A stretch of 7,050 bases of DNA. It comes from an uncultured cyanobacterium (lineage in GTDB: Bacteria > Cyanobacteriota > Cyanobacteriia > PCC-6307 > Cyanobiaceae). Below are positions 1-6,843 of this stretch, piece by piece. The stretch lies in assembly GCA_903831165.1 (NCBI GenBank), contig CAIKWV010000639.1, positions 1 through 7,050 on the forward strand, in the 5' to 3' direction. Below the pieces are notes generated by a model. It worked only from the letters and a program-made list of their open reading frames with translations. It did not search any database and was not told where the DNA came from. The position numbers were made by a program, and so were the translations under genes. Every line of letters starts with the position of its first letter. The first letter of the stretch is position 1.

Positions 1-1083
1 ATCGACGCCATTCTGCCCCTCTGCGACGGCGTCATGGTCGCCCGCGGCGATCTGGGGGTGGAGATGCCGGCCGAGGAGGTGCCGCTGCTGCAGAAGGAAC
101 TGATCCGCAAGGCCAACAGCCTCGGCATACCGATCATCACCGCCACCCAGATGCTCGATTCGATGGCCTCCTGCCCCAGGCCCACCCGGGCCGAGGTCAG
201 CGATGTCGCCAACGCCATCCTCGACGGCACGGACGCCGTGATGCTGTCGAACGAAACGGCCGTCGGCGATTTCCCGGTGGAAGCGGTGGCCACCATGGCC
301 CAGATCGCTCGTCGGATCGAGCGCGATTACCCCCAGCGGGTGCTGGACAGCCACATGGCCACCACCATCCCCAACGCCATCTGTCAGGCGGTGAGCAGCA
401 TTGCCCGCCAGCTCAATGCGGCAGCCATCCTGCCGCTCACCAAGAGCGGTTCCACGGCACGCAACGTCAGCAAGTTCCGTCCCAGCACCCCGATCCTGGC
501 GATCACCAGCGATGTCAGCGTCGCCCGGCAGCTGCAGCTGGTCTGGGGCGTGACCCCGCTGCTGATCCCCGAACAGATCAATACCGGCAGCACCTTCAAC
601 GTGGCCATGGGCGTCGCCCAGGAAAAGGGCCTGCTGCTGGAGGGGGACCTGGTGGTGCAGACCCAGGGCACCCTGGCGGGGGTCAGCGGCTCCACCGATC
701 TGGTGCGGGTGGGACTGGTCTCGGCCGTTCTGGGTCGCGGGCTCGGGGTGGGCAGCGGCTCGATCAACGGCAGGGTCTGCGTCGCCAACAACGCCGAAGA
801 AGCCGAAAACCTGCAGGACGGGGAAATCCTGGTGGTGCGCGAAACCGACGACTCCTTTCAGGGCGCCATCGGTCGCAGCCGGGGCGTGATCTGCGAAATG
901 GAGGGGGCGGACAGCCACACCGCCCAGCTGGCCGAACGACTGGGCATCCCCGCGATCGTGGGAGTGACCAATGCCACCACAGCCCTGCGCCAAGGGGAGA
1001 TCGTCACCCTGGCGGTGCAGGACGGCATCGTGCATCGCGGCGCCCTCAGCCCCATGGAGCTGGGCAGCACCTCGGCGTTCTAG
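1..1083 (+). CDS. pyk: Pyruvate kinase, C-terminal 360 residues (5' end outside window)
   Basis: Converts phosphoenolpyruvate and ADP to pyruvate and ATP, the last step of glycolysis, in the cytoplasm. The frame is open from base 1, so the N-terminal part lies upstream; the family is near 590 residues when it carries the extra domain. Visible are the active-site strand MVARGDLGVE (window residues 12-21, with the metal-binding Asp17) and ITATQMLDSM (46-55, Thr49 matching the catalytic Thr). RPTRAEVSDVANA and DGTDAVMLSNETA follow, then the regulatory C-terminal alpha/beta domain. From about residue 250 there is a PEP-utiliser phosphohistidine domain (GSGSINGRV, then GADSHTAQLAERLGIPAIVG with His306), the extra C-terminal domain known from Bacillus and cyanobacterial enzymes. 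The usual TSH triplet reads DSH here. Stop TAG at 1081. The next gene starts 36 bp later on the same strand with no terminator between, so co-transcription is likely. Confidence 0.97.
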   Translation: MDAILPLCDGVMVARGDLGVEMPAEEVPLLQKELIRKANSLGIPIITATQMLDSMASCPRPTRAEVSDVANAILDGTDAVMLSNETAVGDFPVEAVATMAQIARRIERDYPQRVLDSHMATTIPNAICQAVSSIARQLNAAAILPLTKSGSTARNVSKFRPSTPILAITSDVSVARQLQLVWGVTPLLIPEQINTGSTFNVAMGVAQEKGLLLEGDLVVQTQGTLAGVSGSTDLVRVGLVSAVLGRGLGVGSGSINGRVCVANNAEEAENLQDGEILVVRETDDSFQGAIGRSRGVICEMEGADSHTAQLAERLGIPAIVGVTNATTALRQGEIVTLAVQDGIVHRGALSPMELGSTSAF

Positions 1084-1119
1084 CCAGACTCACGCCCAGC
1101 CCAGGCATCCACCCCTTCC

Positions 1120-2349
1120 ATGGCCCACAAGCTGCCCCTGCGGGAGACCGTGGGCATGGCCTTCAGCACCCTCAAGGCCAACCGGCTGCGCAGCCTACTG
1201 ACCATGCTGGGCATCGTCATTGGCAACGCCTCGGTGATCAGCCTGGTGGGGGTGGGGCGCGGGGCCCAGAACCTGGCGGAATTACAACTCAGCACCCTGG
1301 GCGCCAATGTGCTGTTCATCGTGCCCGGCCGCAACGACACCCGCCGCCAGGGGATTGAAACCCCCAAAACCCTGGTGCTCGAAGACGCCCAGGCGATCGC
1401 CGAACAGGTGCCGAGCGTCAAGCGGGTGGCTCCCCAGATCACCCTCAGCGATGTGGTCCAGTCCGGCTCTTTGGCCGCCACCGCCACCATCTCCGGCGTC
1501 ACCCCGGACTTCCTGCCCGTGCGCAACTTCGAGGTGGCCCAGGGCCGCTTCCTCAGCGAAGCCGACGTCAAGGGGGCGCGCAGCGTCGCCGTGATCGGTC
1601 CCGACCTGCGTGACAAGCTGATGCCCACCGGCGATGCAATCGGCCGCCAGCTGCGCATCCGCGATCAGTCGTTCCAGGTGATCGGGGTGCTGGCGCCCAA
1701 GGGGGCGGTGTTCGGTGCCAATCAAGATGAGGTCGCCTACATCCCGCTCAGCACGATGGTGAGCCGGCTGAGCGGTCGCAATCCCACCTACGGCATCACC
1801 CTCAGCTTCATCAGCATCGAGGCTCGCAATGAGCAGAGCACCGGCGCTGCCAGCTTCCAGATCACCAATCTGCTGCGCCAGCGCCATCGCATCCTGCGGG
1901 ATGACGACTTCTCAGTGCGCTCCCAGAAGGATGCTCAGACGATCGTCGGCACGATCACGGGCGGGCTGACCCTGATGCTGGCGGCGATCGGGGGCGTATC
2001 CCTACTGGTGGGAGGCATCGGCATCATGAACATCATGTTGGTCTCGGTGAGTGAACGCACCGAGGAGATCGGCCTACGCAAGGCGCTGGGGGCCCGCAGC
2101 AGTGACGTGTTGCTGCAGTTCCTGGTGGAGTCCCTGGTGCTCGCCAGCCTCGGGGGCGTGATCGGCAGTGGCGTGGGGATCGGCGCCATCGCCCTGGTGG
2201 CCGCCTTCACCCCCCTGCCCGCCAGCATCGCCGCCGGCACCGTGGTGGGCACCGTGCTGCTATCCGGCTCCATCGGTCTGTTCTTCGGCGTGGTGCCGGC
2301 ACGCCGCGCCTCCCGTCTCGATCCGATCGTGGCGCTGCGCAGCCTCTGA
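1120..2349 (+). CDS. MacB/FtsX-type ABC transporter permease
   Basis: A 409-residue integral membrane subunit of a type VII (MacB/LolCE/FtsX-like) ABC transporter, which transmits ATP-driven mechanical motion across the membrane rather than forming a classic channel. Sequence order: a basic amphipathic N-terminus with NRLRSLLTMLGIVIG entering transmembrane helix 1 (about 25-46); a large extracytoplasmic MacB-PCD-like domain (about 47-275); helix 2 in a Gly-rich stretch (about 279-308); the coupling-helix signature SERTEEIGLRKALGA (311-325); helices 3 and 4 (about 330-370 and 375-392); and the conserved tail PARRASRLDPIVALR. Length and four-helix topology are typical. ATG at 1120 precedes the family's standard N-terminus; no strong ribosome binding site is seen. 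No ATPase gene is visible in the window, so the nucleotide-binding partner must be encoded elsewhere. Substrate unknown; I would not call it macB or devC on this evidence. Confidence 0.92.
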   Translation: MAHKLPLRETVGMAFSTLKANRLRSLLTMLGIVIGNASVISLVGVGRGAQNLAELQLSTLGANVLFIVPGRNDTRRQGIETPKTLVLEDAQAIAEQVPSVKRVAPQITLSDVVQSGSLAATATISGVTPDFLPVRNFEVAQGRFLSEADVKGARSVAVIGPDLRDKLMPTGDAIGRQLRIRDQSFQVIGVLAPKGAVFGANQDEVAYIPLSTMVSRLSGRNPTYGITLSFISIEARNEQSTGAASFQITNLLRQRHRILRDDDFSVRSQKDAQTIVGTITGGLTLMLAAIGGVSLLVGGIGIMNIMLVSVSERTEEIGLRKALGARSSDVLLQFLVESLVLASLGGVIGSGVGIGAIALVAAFTPLPASIAAGTVVGTVLLSGSIGLFFGVVPARRASRLDPIVALRSL

Positions 2350-2445
2350 ACCCCGAGTCAGCAACAGAAAAAACCCTTAAGACCGGCAAAGCGTGACGAT
2401 GGGCACCAATTGCCAGCCAGGGTCAATGGCTAAATCAATGTTGTC

Positions 2446-2771
2446 ATGTCTTCGTCTCGAAACTTGGAGCTGCAGACGCTTTTGGATTGTGGTTTTCGCA
2501 ACGCCACGATCGGATGGTGATCGTGCGCTGTTGCGGCCCTGAGGAGTTCTATCTCGAGCGTGTTGTCTTCCCGTTTGAGCTGCTCAGCTTCCAGTGCCCC
2601 CGTCGCAGCGAAGTTGAGATCTGGACCCATGGGCTCGGTGGCGCTGAGCTGGTGGAGAGCTTCCCCGCCGAAGAGGTGGTCGTAGAAGCGCCCCTGACCC
2701 TGACGTCCCCCTCCCTGGCCGACCCGCTGGCGGGCGGCGCCGAGCTGAGCCCTTGGCTGAAGGTGGGCTGA
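2446..2771 (+). CDS. Small DUF1830-like protein, frame apparently broken by a 1-nt shift
   Basis: The C-terminal 85-87 residues resemble DUF1830, a short family of unknown function found mainly in cyanobacteria: DRMVIVRCCGPEEFYLERVV followed by FPFE, a Cys-Pro turn, VEIWTHG and a Leu/Glu-rich end, then a low-complexity tail. That frame has no ATG before 2514 and only a TTG at 2487. In another frame an ATG at 2446 gives MSSSRNLELQTLLDCGFRNA plus Thr and then stops at 2518. Joining that segment to the downstream frame at 2508, as if one G were missing in ACGATCGG, gives a continuous 108-residue protein whose junction reads FRNATDRMVIV, as I would expect for this family. No slippery heptamer is visible. 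I span both segments; if the shift is real, the protein may start at TTG 2487 or ATG 2514, or the gene may be decaying. Lies 96 bp after the permease and 90 bp before ftsH. Confidence 0.62.
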
Positions 2772-2861
2772 GAGCGGCTGCCTCGGCCAGATTGTGGGGC
2801 TCAGGTCGTCACGAAGCCAACACGGTTGCCGTTACGATTGTTCAACAAGCTCTCTTTTCCC

Positions 2862-4811
2862 ATGAATCAGCGCTGGCGACTCCTGGCTCTTTGGCTGCTG
2901 CCGATCGGAGTGGCGCTGTTCCTGGGATGGCAGCTGCTCGGGTCCGGGCCGAACAAGCTGACGGCCAGTGGTCCCACCGTGGCCCCCAGCAACGCCGCCG
3001 TGGCCCGCATGAGCTACGGCCGCTTCCTCGACTACGTCGAGGCCGGCCGAGTCACGGCGGTGGACATCTTCGACGGTGGCCGCACCGCTGTGATTGAGGC
3101 CGTGGATCCTGATCTCGACAACCGGGTGCAGCGGCTGCGCGTCGACCTGCCAGGTCTGGCCCCCGAGCTGATCAACAAGCTCAAGGACCAGGGCATCAGC
3201 TTTGACATCCATCCGCCGCGCACCACACCGCCTGCCCTGGGCCTGCTCGGCAATCTGCTCTTCCCGCTGCTGCTGATCGGTTCTCTGGTGTTGCTGGCGC
3301 GGCGCTCCAACGGCATGCCCGGTGGTCCTGGACAGGCCATGCAGTTCGGCAAGACCAAAGCTCGCTTCGCCATGGAGGCCGAAACGGGAGTCAAGTTCGA
3401 TGACGTCGCCGGTGTCGAAGAGGCCAAGCAGGACCTCCAGGAAGTGGTCACCTTCCTCAAGACGCCAGAACGCTTCACCTCCGTCGGCGCCCGCATCCCC
3501 AAGGGCGTGCTGCTCGTCGGCCCTCCGGGCACCGGCAAAACGCTGCTGGCCAAGGCGATTGCCGGCGAAGCCGGTGTGCCCTTCTTCTCGCTGTCCGGCT
3601 CCGAGTTCGTCGAGATGTTCGTCGGCGTCGGTGCCAGCCGGGTCCGGGATCTGTTCAAGCGCGCCAAGGAGAACAGCCCCTGTCTGATCTTCATCGATGA
3701 AATCGATGCTGTCGGCCGCCAGCGGGGCGCCGGCATCGGTGGTGGCAACGACGAGCGTGAGCAGACCCTCAACCAGCTGCTGACCGAGATGGACGGATTT
3801 GAGGGCAACAGCGGCATCATCATCATTGCCGCCACCAACCGCCCCGATGTGCTCGATTCGGCCCTGATGCGTCCGGGTCGTTTCGATCGCCAGGTGCAGG
3901 TGGATGCGCCTGACATCAAGGGTCGCCTCTCGATCCTCGAAGTTCACTCCCGCAACAAGAAGCTGGCCGAAGGTGTCTCGCTTGAAGCCATCGCCCGTCG
4001 TACACCCGGCTTCACCGGCGCCGATCTGGCCAACTTGCTCAATGAGGCCGCGATCCTGACGGCACGACGCCGCCGCGATTCGATCAGCCTGGCCGAAATC
4101 GATGACGCCGTCGATCGGGTGATCGCTGGCATGGAGGGCAAGCCCCTCACCGATGGACGCAGTAAGCGGCTGATCGCCTATCACGAAGTCGGCCATGCCA
4201 TTGTCGGCACCCTGATCAAGGACCACGACCCGGTTCAGAAGGTCACCCTGATTCCGCGCGGACAGGCCCAGGGCCTCACCTGGTTCTCTCCGGACGAAGA
4301 ACAGATGCTGGTCAGCCGGGCCCAGCTGCGCGCCCGGATCATGGGCGCCCTGGGCGGTCGTGCCGCCGAAGATGTGGTGTTCGGCCATTCCGAAGTCACC
4401 ACCGGTGCTGGTGGCGACATTCAACAGGTGGCTTCGATTGCCCGTCAGATGGTCACCCGTTTCGGCATGAGCGATCTCGGTCAGTTCTCCTTGGAAGCCG
4501 GCAATCAGGAGGTGTTCCTGGGCCGGGATCTGATGACCCGCAGCGATGGCTCCGACGCTCTGGCCAGCCGCATTGACGATGCGGTCCGCCAGATCGTGCA
4601 GAGCTGCTATCTGGACACCGTCAAGCTGGTGGCGGCGAACCGGGTCTGCATCGACCGCCTGGTGGAAATGCTGATCGAGAAGGAAACCCTCGATGGCGAT
4701 GAGTTCCGCTCCGTCGTCGCCGAGTTCACCGTGGTTCCTGAAAAAGAACGCTTCAGCCCGATCCTCAGTGGCATCAGCAAGGAACAGGAACCCTCCGTGC
4801 AGACCGTCTGA
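2862..4811 (+). CDS. ftsH: ATP-dependent zinc metalloprotease FtsH
   Basis: Membrane-anchored AAA+ protease that extracts and degrades membrane proteins; in cyanobacteria FtsH hexamers act in thylakoids (photosystem II D1 turnover) and the plasma membrane. At 649 residues it has full family length. Order: N-terminal membrane helix (about 7-27), FtsH extracellular domain, second helix (about 127-148), then the AAA module with Walker A GPPGTGKT (220-227), Walker B LIFIDEID (275-282) and the second region of homology with arginine fingers Arg337 and Arg340. The M41 peptidase domain has HEVGH at 441-445 and third zinc ligand Asp519 in GAGGDIQQ; the His-to-Asp spacing equals that of E. coli FtsH. 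All catalytic residues are intact. I chose ATG 2862 ([11 protein letters not shown], the family start) over TTG 2826, which adds 12 residues. Which of the four cyanobacterial paralogues this is cannot be settled here. Followed by a terminator at 4916. Confidence 0.97.
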   Translation: MNQRWRLLALWLLPIGVALFLGWQLLGSGPNKLTASGPTVAPSNAAVARMSYGRFLDYVEAGRVTAVDIFDGGRTAVIEAVDPDLDNRVQRLRVDLPGLAPELINKLKDQGISFDIHPPRTTPPALGLLGNLLFPLLLIGSLVLLARRSNGMPGGPGQAMQFGKTKARFAMEAETGVKFDDVAGVEEAKQDLQEVVTFLKTPERFTSVGARIPKGVLLVGPPGTGKTLLAKAIAGEAGVPFFSLSGSEFVEMFVGVGASRVRDLFKRAKENSPCLIFIDEIDAVGRQRGAGIGGGNDEREQTLNQLLTEMDGFEGNSGIIIIAATNRPDVLDSALMRPGRFDRQVQVDAPDIKGRLSILEVHSRNKKLAEGVSLEAIARRTPGFTGADLANLLNEAAILTARRRRDSISLAEIDDAVDRVIAGMEGKPLTDGRSKRLIAYHEVGHAIVGTLIKDHDPVQKVTLIPRGQAQGLTWFSPDEEQMLVSRAQLRARIMGALGGRAAEDVVFGHSEVTTGAGGDIQQVASIARQMVTRFGMSDLGQFSLEAGNQEVFLGRDLMTRSDGSDALASRIDDAVRQIVQSCYLDTVKLVAANRVCIDRLVEMLIEKETLDGDEFRSVVAEFTVVPEKERFSPILSGISKEQEPSVQTV

Positions 4812-4915
4812 ACGTTGTTCCGGTTCCAAACATTGACGGCGAACATCTAGTTCTGCTGTCATTGTCCAGCTGAGCAGCTGTAGCGATCGTTTAGCTCTGC
4901 AGCCGTCTGTGGATC

Positions 4916-4940
4916 AGCCCCGTCACTGGACGGGCTTTTT
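4916..4940 (+). terminator. Rho-independent terminator after ftsH
   Basis: CCCGTC pairs with GACGGG around the 4-nt loop ACTG, and AG/CT extends the stem across a single bulged C. A run of five T follows at 4936-4940. It lies 105 bp past the ftsH stop on the same strand. The intervening 4812-4915 is relatively AT-rich and holds no ORF I would call; it may be a long ftsH 3' UTR. Seen directly; function inferred from hairpin plus T-tract. Confidence 0.75.
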
Positions 4941-5005
4941 CATGTCCAGACTGAAGATGTCCATTTCAACGAGATGGCTGATTCAAGCCAACATCGGCAC
5001 AGCCA

Positions 5006-5030
5006 ATAAAAAACCACCCTCTGGGTGGTT
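5006..5030 (-). terminator. Rho-independent terminator of clpP
   Basis: Read on the minus strand, AACCACCC pairs perfectly with GGGTGGTT around a 3-nt loop, followed by T-rich TTTTATT (A-run at 5005-5013 on the plus strand). An 8-bp stem plus T-tract is a strong intrinsic terminator. It sits 57 bp beyond the clpP stop and faces the ftsH terminator, with about 65 bp of unassigned sequence between them. Confidence 0.85.
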
Positions 5031-5079
5031 GATCGGAGTCGGGGAGCTGATGACCGCAGCAGCGCATCAACAAGGTCGT

Positions 5080-5097
5080 GGCCGGCTCAGACCGGCC
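5080..5097 (-). other. GC-only hairpin enclosing the clpP stop codon
   Basis: GGCCGG (5080-5085) and CCGGCC (5092-5097) are perfect inverted repeats around a 6-nt loop that contains the clpP stop codon (5087-5089, TGA on the minus strand). There is no T-tract next to it, so it is not a standard terminator. It could slow ribosomes or exonucleases at the end of the message, or be a chance product of GC-rich codons. Structure seen directly; role unknown. Confidence 0.4.
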
Positions 5098-5677
5098 GTA
5101 CAGAACGTTTGTCGATCACTTTGTCGATCAGACCGTAGGCCATGGCCTCTGCTGGTGACATGAAGAAATCGCGGTCGGTGTCGGCCTGCATGCGCTCCAA
5201 GGGTTGACCTGTGCGTTCGGCCAGCTCGCGATTGAGCTTGTCCTTGAGATAGAGAATTTCGTCGGCCTGGATGCGGATGTCGCTGGCCTGCCCCCTGGCA
5301 CCACCCAAGGGTTGGTGAATCATGATGCGGGAATGGGTCAGGCTGCTGCGCTTGCCCTTGGTGCCGGCGCAGAGCAGAAAAGCCCCCATGCTGGCGGCCA
5401 GGCCGACGCAGACGGTCTGGATGTCGGGCTTGATGTGCTGCATGGTGTCGAAAATGCCGAGACCGTCGTACACCGAGCCGCCGGGCGAATTGATATAGAG
5501 GAAAATGTCCTTGTCCGGATCCTCCGCCTCGAGAAACAGCAGCTGGGCGACCACACGATTGGCCGATTCGGCAGTCACCGGCTCACCGAGGAAAATGATG
5601 CGCTCGCGCAACAGCCGGGAGTAGATGTCAAACGCCCTCTCTCCGCGACCCGACTCCTCGATCACAATCGGAATCAT
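5087..5677 (-). CDS. clpP: ATP-dependent Clp protease proteolytic subunit ClpP
   Basis: Serine peptidase that forms the tetradecameric Clp chamber and degrades unfolded substrates delivered by ClpX or ClpC in the cytoplasm. The 196-residue product has the full fold: [11 protein letters not shown] oxyanion strand (59-69), nucleophile Ser96 in GLAASMGAF, His121 in MIHQPLGG and Asp170 in DTDRDFFMS, each one position off E. coli Ser97/His122/Asp171. All triad residues are present, so this is a ClpP and not the inactive ClpR. I start at ATG 5677 because cyanobacterial ClpP proteins begin MIPIVIE; an in-frame ATG at 5704 would add nine residues (MGRVVLFQP). Neither has a clear ribosome binding site. 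No clpX or clpR is adjacent, which fits a stand-alone clpP1-like gene, but the paralogue number is uncertain. Divergent from psb29; terminator at 5006-5030. Confidence 0.96.
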   Translation of the reverse strand: MIPIVIEESGRGERAFDIYSRLLRERIIFLGEPVTAESANRVVAQLLFLEAEDPDKDIFLYINSPGGSVYDGLGIFDTMQHIKPDIQTVCVGLAASMGAFLLCAGTKGKRSSLTHSRIMIHQPLGGARGQASDIRIQADEILYLKDKLNRELAERTGQPLERMQADTDRDFFMSPAEAMAYGLIDKVIDKRSVRPV

Positions 5678-5730
5678 GGGCTGAAACAGGACAACTCGGC
5701 CCATCCTACTGAAACCTCGGGCCCGCGTTC

Positions 5731-5742
5731 GCGCTGCAGCGC
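5731..5742. promoter_or_regulatory. 12-bp perfect palindrome in the clpP/psb29 spacer
   Basis: GCGCTGCAGCGC reads identically on both strands. It lies in the short non-coding stretch between the divergent clpP and psb29 genes, one base from a second inverted repeat at 5744-5759. It has no T-tract, so a terminator is unlikely. Candidate operator; no known cyanobacterial regulator motif (NtcA, LexA, RpaB HLR1) is recognisable. Confidence 0.4.
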
Positions 5743-5743
5743 T

Positions 5744-5759
5744 AAGGTCACTTGACCTT
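5744..5759. promoter_or_regulatory. Inverted repeat AAGGTCA-CT-TGACCTT upstream of psb29
   Basis: Two perfect 7-bp half-sites separated by 2 bp, ending 14 bp before the psb29 GTG and 66 bp from the preferred clpP start. The right half overlaps a tandem repeat CTTGAC CTTGAC (5751-5762), so the element offers one inverted and two direct TTGAC-like half-sites. This is the size and symmetry expected for a dimeric DNA-binding protein and could affect psb29, clpP or both. Alternatively it could form a hairpin in the psb29 leader. Regulator unknown. Confidence 0.5.
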
Positions 5760-5773
5760 GACGGCAGACCTGC

Positions 5774-6469
5774 GTGAGCGACGCCTTAACCGTTGCCGAC
5801 AGCAAGCGTGCGTTCCACAGCGCCTTCCCCCATGTGATCAGCCCGCTGTACCGGCGCATGGTCGATGAGCTGCTGGTGGAACTGCATCTGCTGAGCCGCC
5901 AGAGCGGTTTTGCCGCCGATCCCCTGTTCGCCACCGGCCTGGTGCAGGTGTTTGACGGCTTCAGCCGCGGCTACCGGCCTGAGCAACAGCGCCAGCCCCT
6001 GTTCGAAGCGCTCTGCAGCTGTTCCGGGTTCGATGCCGGCCAGTTGCGCCAGCAGCGGGACCAGGCGATGGCCGCCATGGGCCATCACAGCGTGGAGGAG
6101 GTGAAGCAGTGGATCGAACACCAGGGGGAAGGAGCGCCGGCACCGGTGGCGGAAGCCCTCGCCAGCATCCGCCGCCAGGACTTCCACTATTCGCGGCTGA
6201 TGGCCGTCGGACTGTTGTCGCTGTTGGAGAAGGCGCGGGGGGCTGAGGCCATGGATCCCCAGGCCCTGCGCGACGCCGCCCATGAGGTGGGGGAGGCCAT
6301 GGGCCTGCTGCGCGATCGCCTCGACAAGGATCTGAGCCTCTACGCCGCCAATCTCGAGAAATTGGCCCAGGCGGTCGAGCTGCTGGAGGAAACCGTGGCC
6401 GCCGACCGGCGCAGGCGGGAACGGCAGCAGATCAGCGAGACACCTGAAGGCCTCCCGTCAGCTGGCTGA
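5774..6469 (+). CDS. psb29: Psb29/Thf1 photosystem II assembly and FtsH-associated protein
   Basis: Thylakoid-associated, mostly helical protein needed for normal photosystem II biogenesis and repair. In Synechocystis and plants the family associates with FtsH complexes and supports their accumulation. The 231-residue product matches the family throughout: N-terminal [20 protein letters not shown] and [15 protein letters not shown] (about 7-41), a central [16 protein letters not shown] region (55-70), [16 protein letters not shown] (137-152) and a charged coiled-coil C-terminus (about 176-218) ending in Arg/Glu/Gln-rich sequence. Start is GTG 5774 ([12 protein letters not shown]), which places the conserved N-terminus correctly; no ATG and no clear ribosome binding site precede it. 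There is no transit peptide or membrane helix, as expected for a cyanobacterial member. Divergent from clpP, with ftsH about 1 kb away. Also called thf1. Confidence 0.95.
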   Translation: MSDALTVADSKRAFHSAFPHVISPLYRRMVDELLVELHLLSRQSGFAADPLFATGLVQVFDGFSRGYRPEQQRQPLFEALCSCSGFDAGQLRQQRDQAMAAMGHHSVEEVKQWIEHQGEGAPAPVAEALASIRRQDFHYSRLMAVGLLSLLEKARGAEAMDPQALRDAAHEVGEAMGLLRDRLDKDLSLYAANLEKLAQAVELLEETVAADRRRRERQQISETPEGLPSAG

Positions 6470-6815
6470 TCGGCAGGGAACCGTTGCCGTTGGCTGGAGA
6501 TCGGGCCTCAATCTCCAGCTGACTGGCGCGCTTCACCAGATCTGGAACGTCGGCCGGCAGCATCTCCAGGCTGGCCAGGGCCGAGGGTCGGCTGCGCAGC
6601 AGCAGCCCACCGGGGGGTGGCATCGGCTGGTCGGGACCGCCGATCCGGAGTAGGGGTGCCTGGGGTACGGGACCGAGGAAGAGCAGCAGCTGGGGCTCCC
6701 CGGCAGATGCGGGCAACCAGCGCCAACCGCCCAGCACCACCCCGTCCTCCCGAGCCCAGGTGGCGCTCGACAGAGGCGTGGAAGCGGCTTTTCCCGCTGG
6801 GGTCTGGGCCAACAA
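6432..6815 (-). CDS. Hypothetical protein, C-terminal part clear, start uncertain
   Basis: The minus frame ending at TGA 6432 gives a Leu-rich product with segments GVVLGGWRWLPASAGEPQLL, a Pro/Gly stretch, LLLRSRPSALASLEMLPADV, PDLVKRASQLEIEARS and [14 protein letters not shown] at the end. Between 6541 and 6720 the base composition by codon position supports this frame: its first codon positions are about 80-90% GC and its second positions 50-60%, the usual coding pattern, while the opposite strand reads Gln-rich. The end resembles cyanobacterial DUF3352 proteins, but this is a weak impression. The frame stays open to the window end, yet past about 6750 the support fades. Starts considered are TTG 6815 and GTG 6740, neither convincing; a larger gene reaching past 7050 is possible. 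Its last 38 bp overlap the end of psb29, convergently. Confidence 0.42.
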   Translation of the reverse strand: MLAQTPAGKAASTPLSSATWAREDGVVLGGWRWLPASAGEPQLLLFLGPVPQAPLLRIGGPDQPMPPPGGLLLRSRPSALASLEMLPADVPDLVKRASQLEIEARSPANGNGSLPISQLTGGLQVSR

Positions 6816-6843
6816 GGAGCTGGATTCCGCCTGCCTGGGGGCC

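Noticed and set aside
1080..1887. Minus-strand open frames opposite the ABC permease
   Set aside because: The permease on the plus strand is recognisable over its full length; these are shadows.
2811..2838. A possible promoter for ftsH with TACGAT as -10
   Set aside because: There is no credible -35 element at the right spacing, so the match is not better than chance.
4833..4861. TTGACG as a -35 element for a small RNA after ftsH
   Set aside because: No acceptable -10 hexamer lies 16-18 bp downstream.
2832..4862. A 676-codon open frame on the minus strand covering all of ftsH
   Set aside because: The plus strand encodes a complete FtsH with every catalytic motif; the antisense frame is rich in His, Gln, Asp and Gly, typical of a GC-rich shadow, and matches no family.
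4909..5163. An 84-codon plus-strand frame between ftsH and clpP
   Set aside because: It runs through both terminators and into the antisense of the clpP 3' end; no family resemblance.
1393..6319. HIP1 octamers (GCGATCGC) as a functional element
   Set aside because: Only two copies, both inside genes; useful as a hint of cyanobacterial origin, not as a regulatory feature.
6471..6497. CGGCA/TGCCG inverted repeat just after psb29 as a terminator
   Set aside because: A short 5-bp stem with a long loop and no T-tract.
6814..6819. AAGGAG as a ribosome binding site for the right-edge plus-strand gene
   Set aside because: No ATG, GTG or TTG lies in frame at a suitable distance; it is probably just the Lys-Glu codons.
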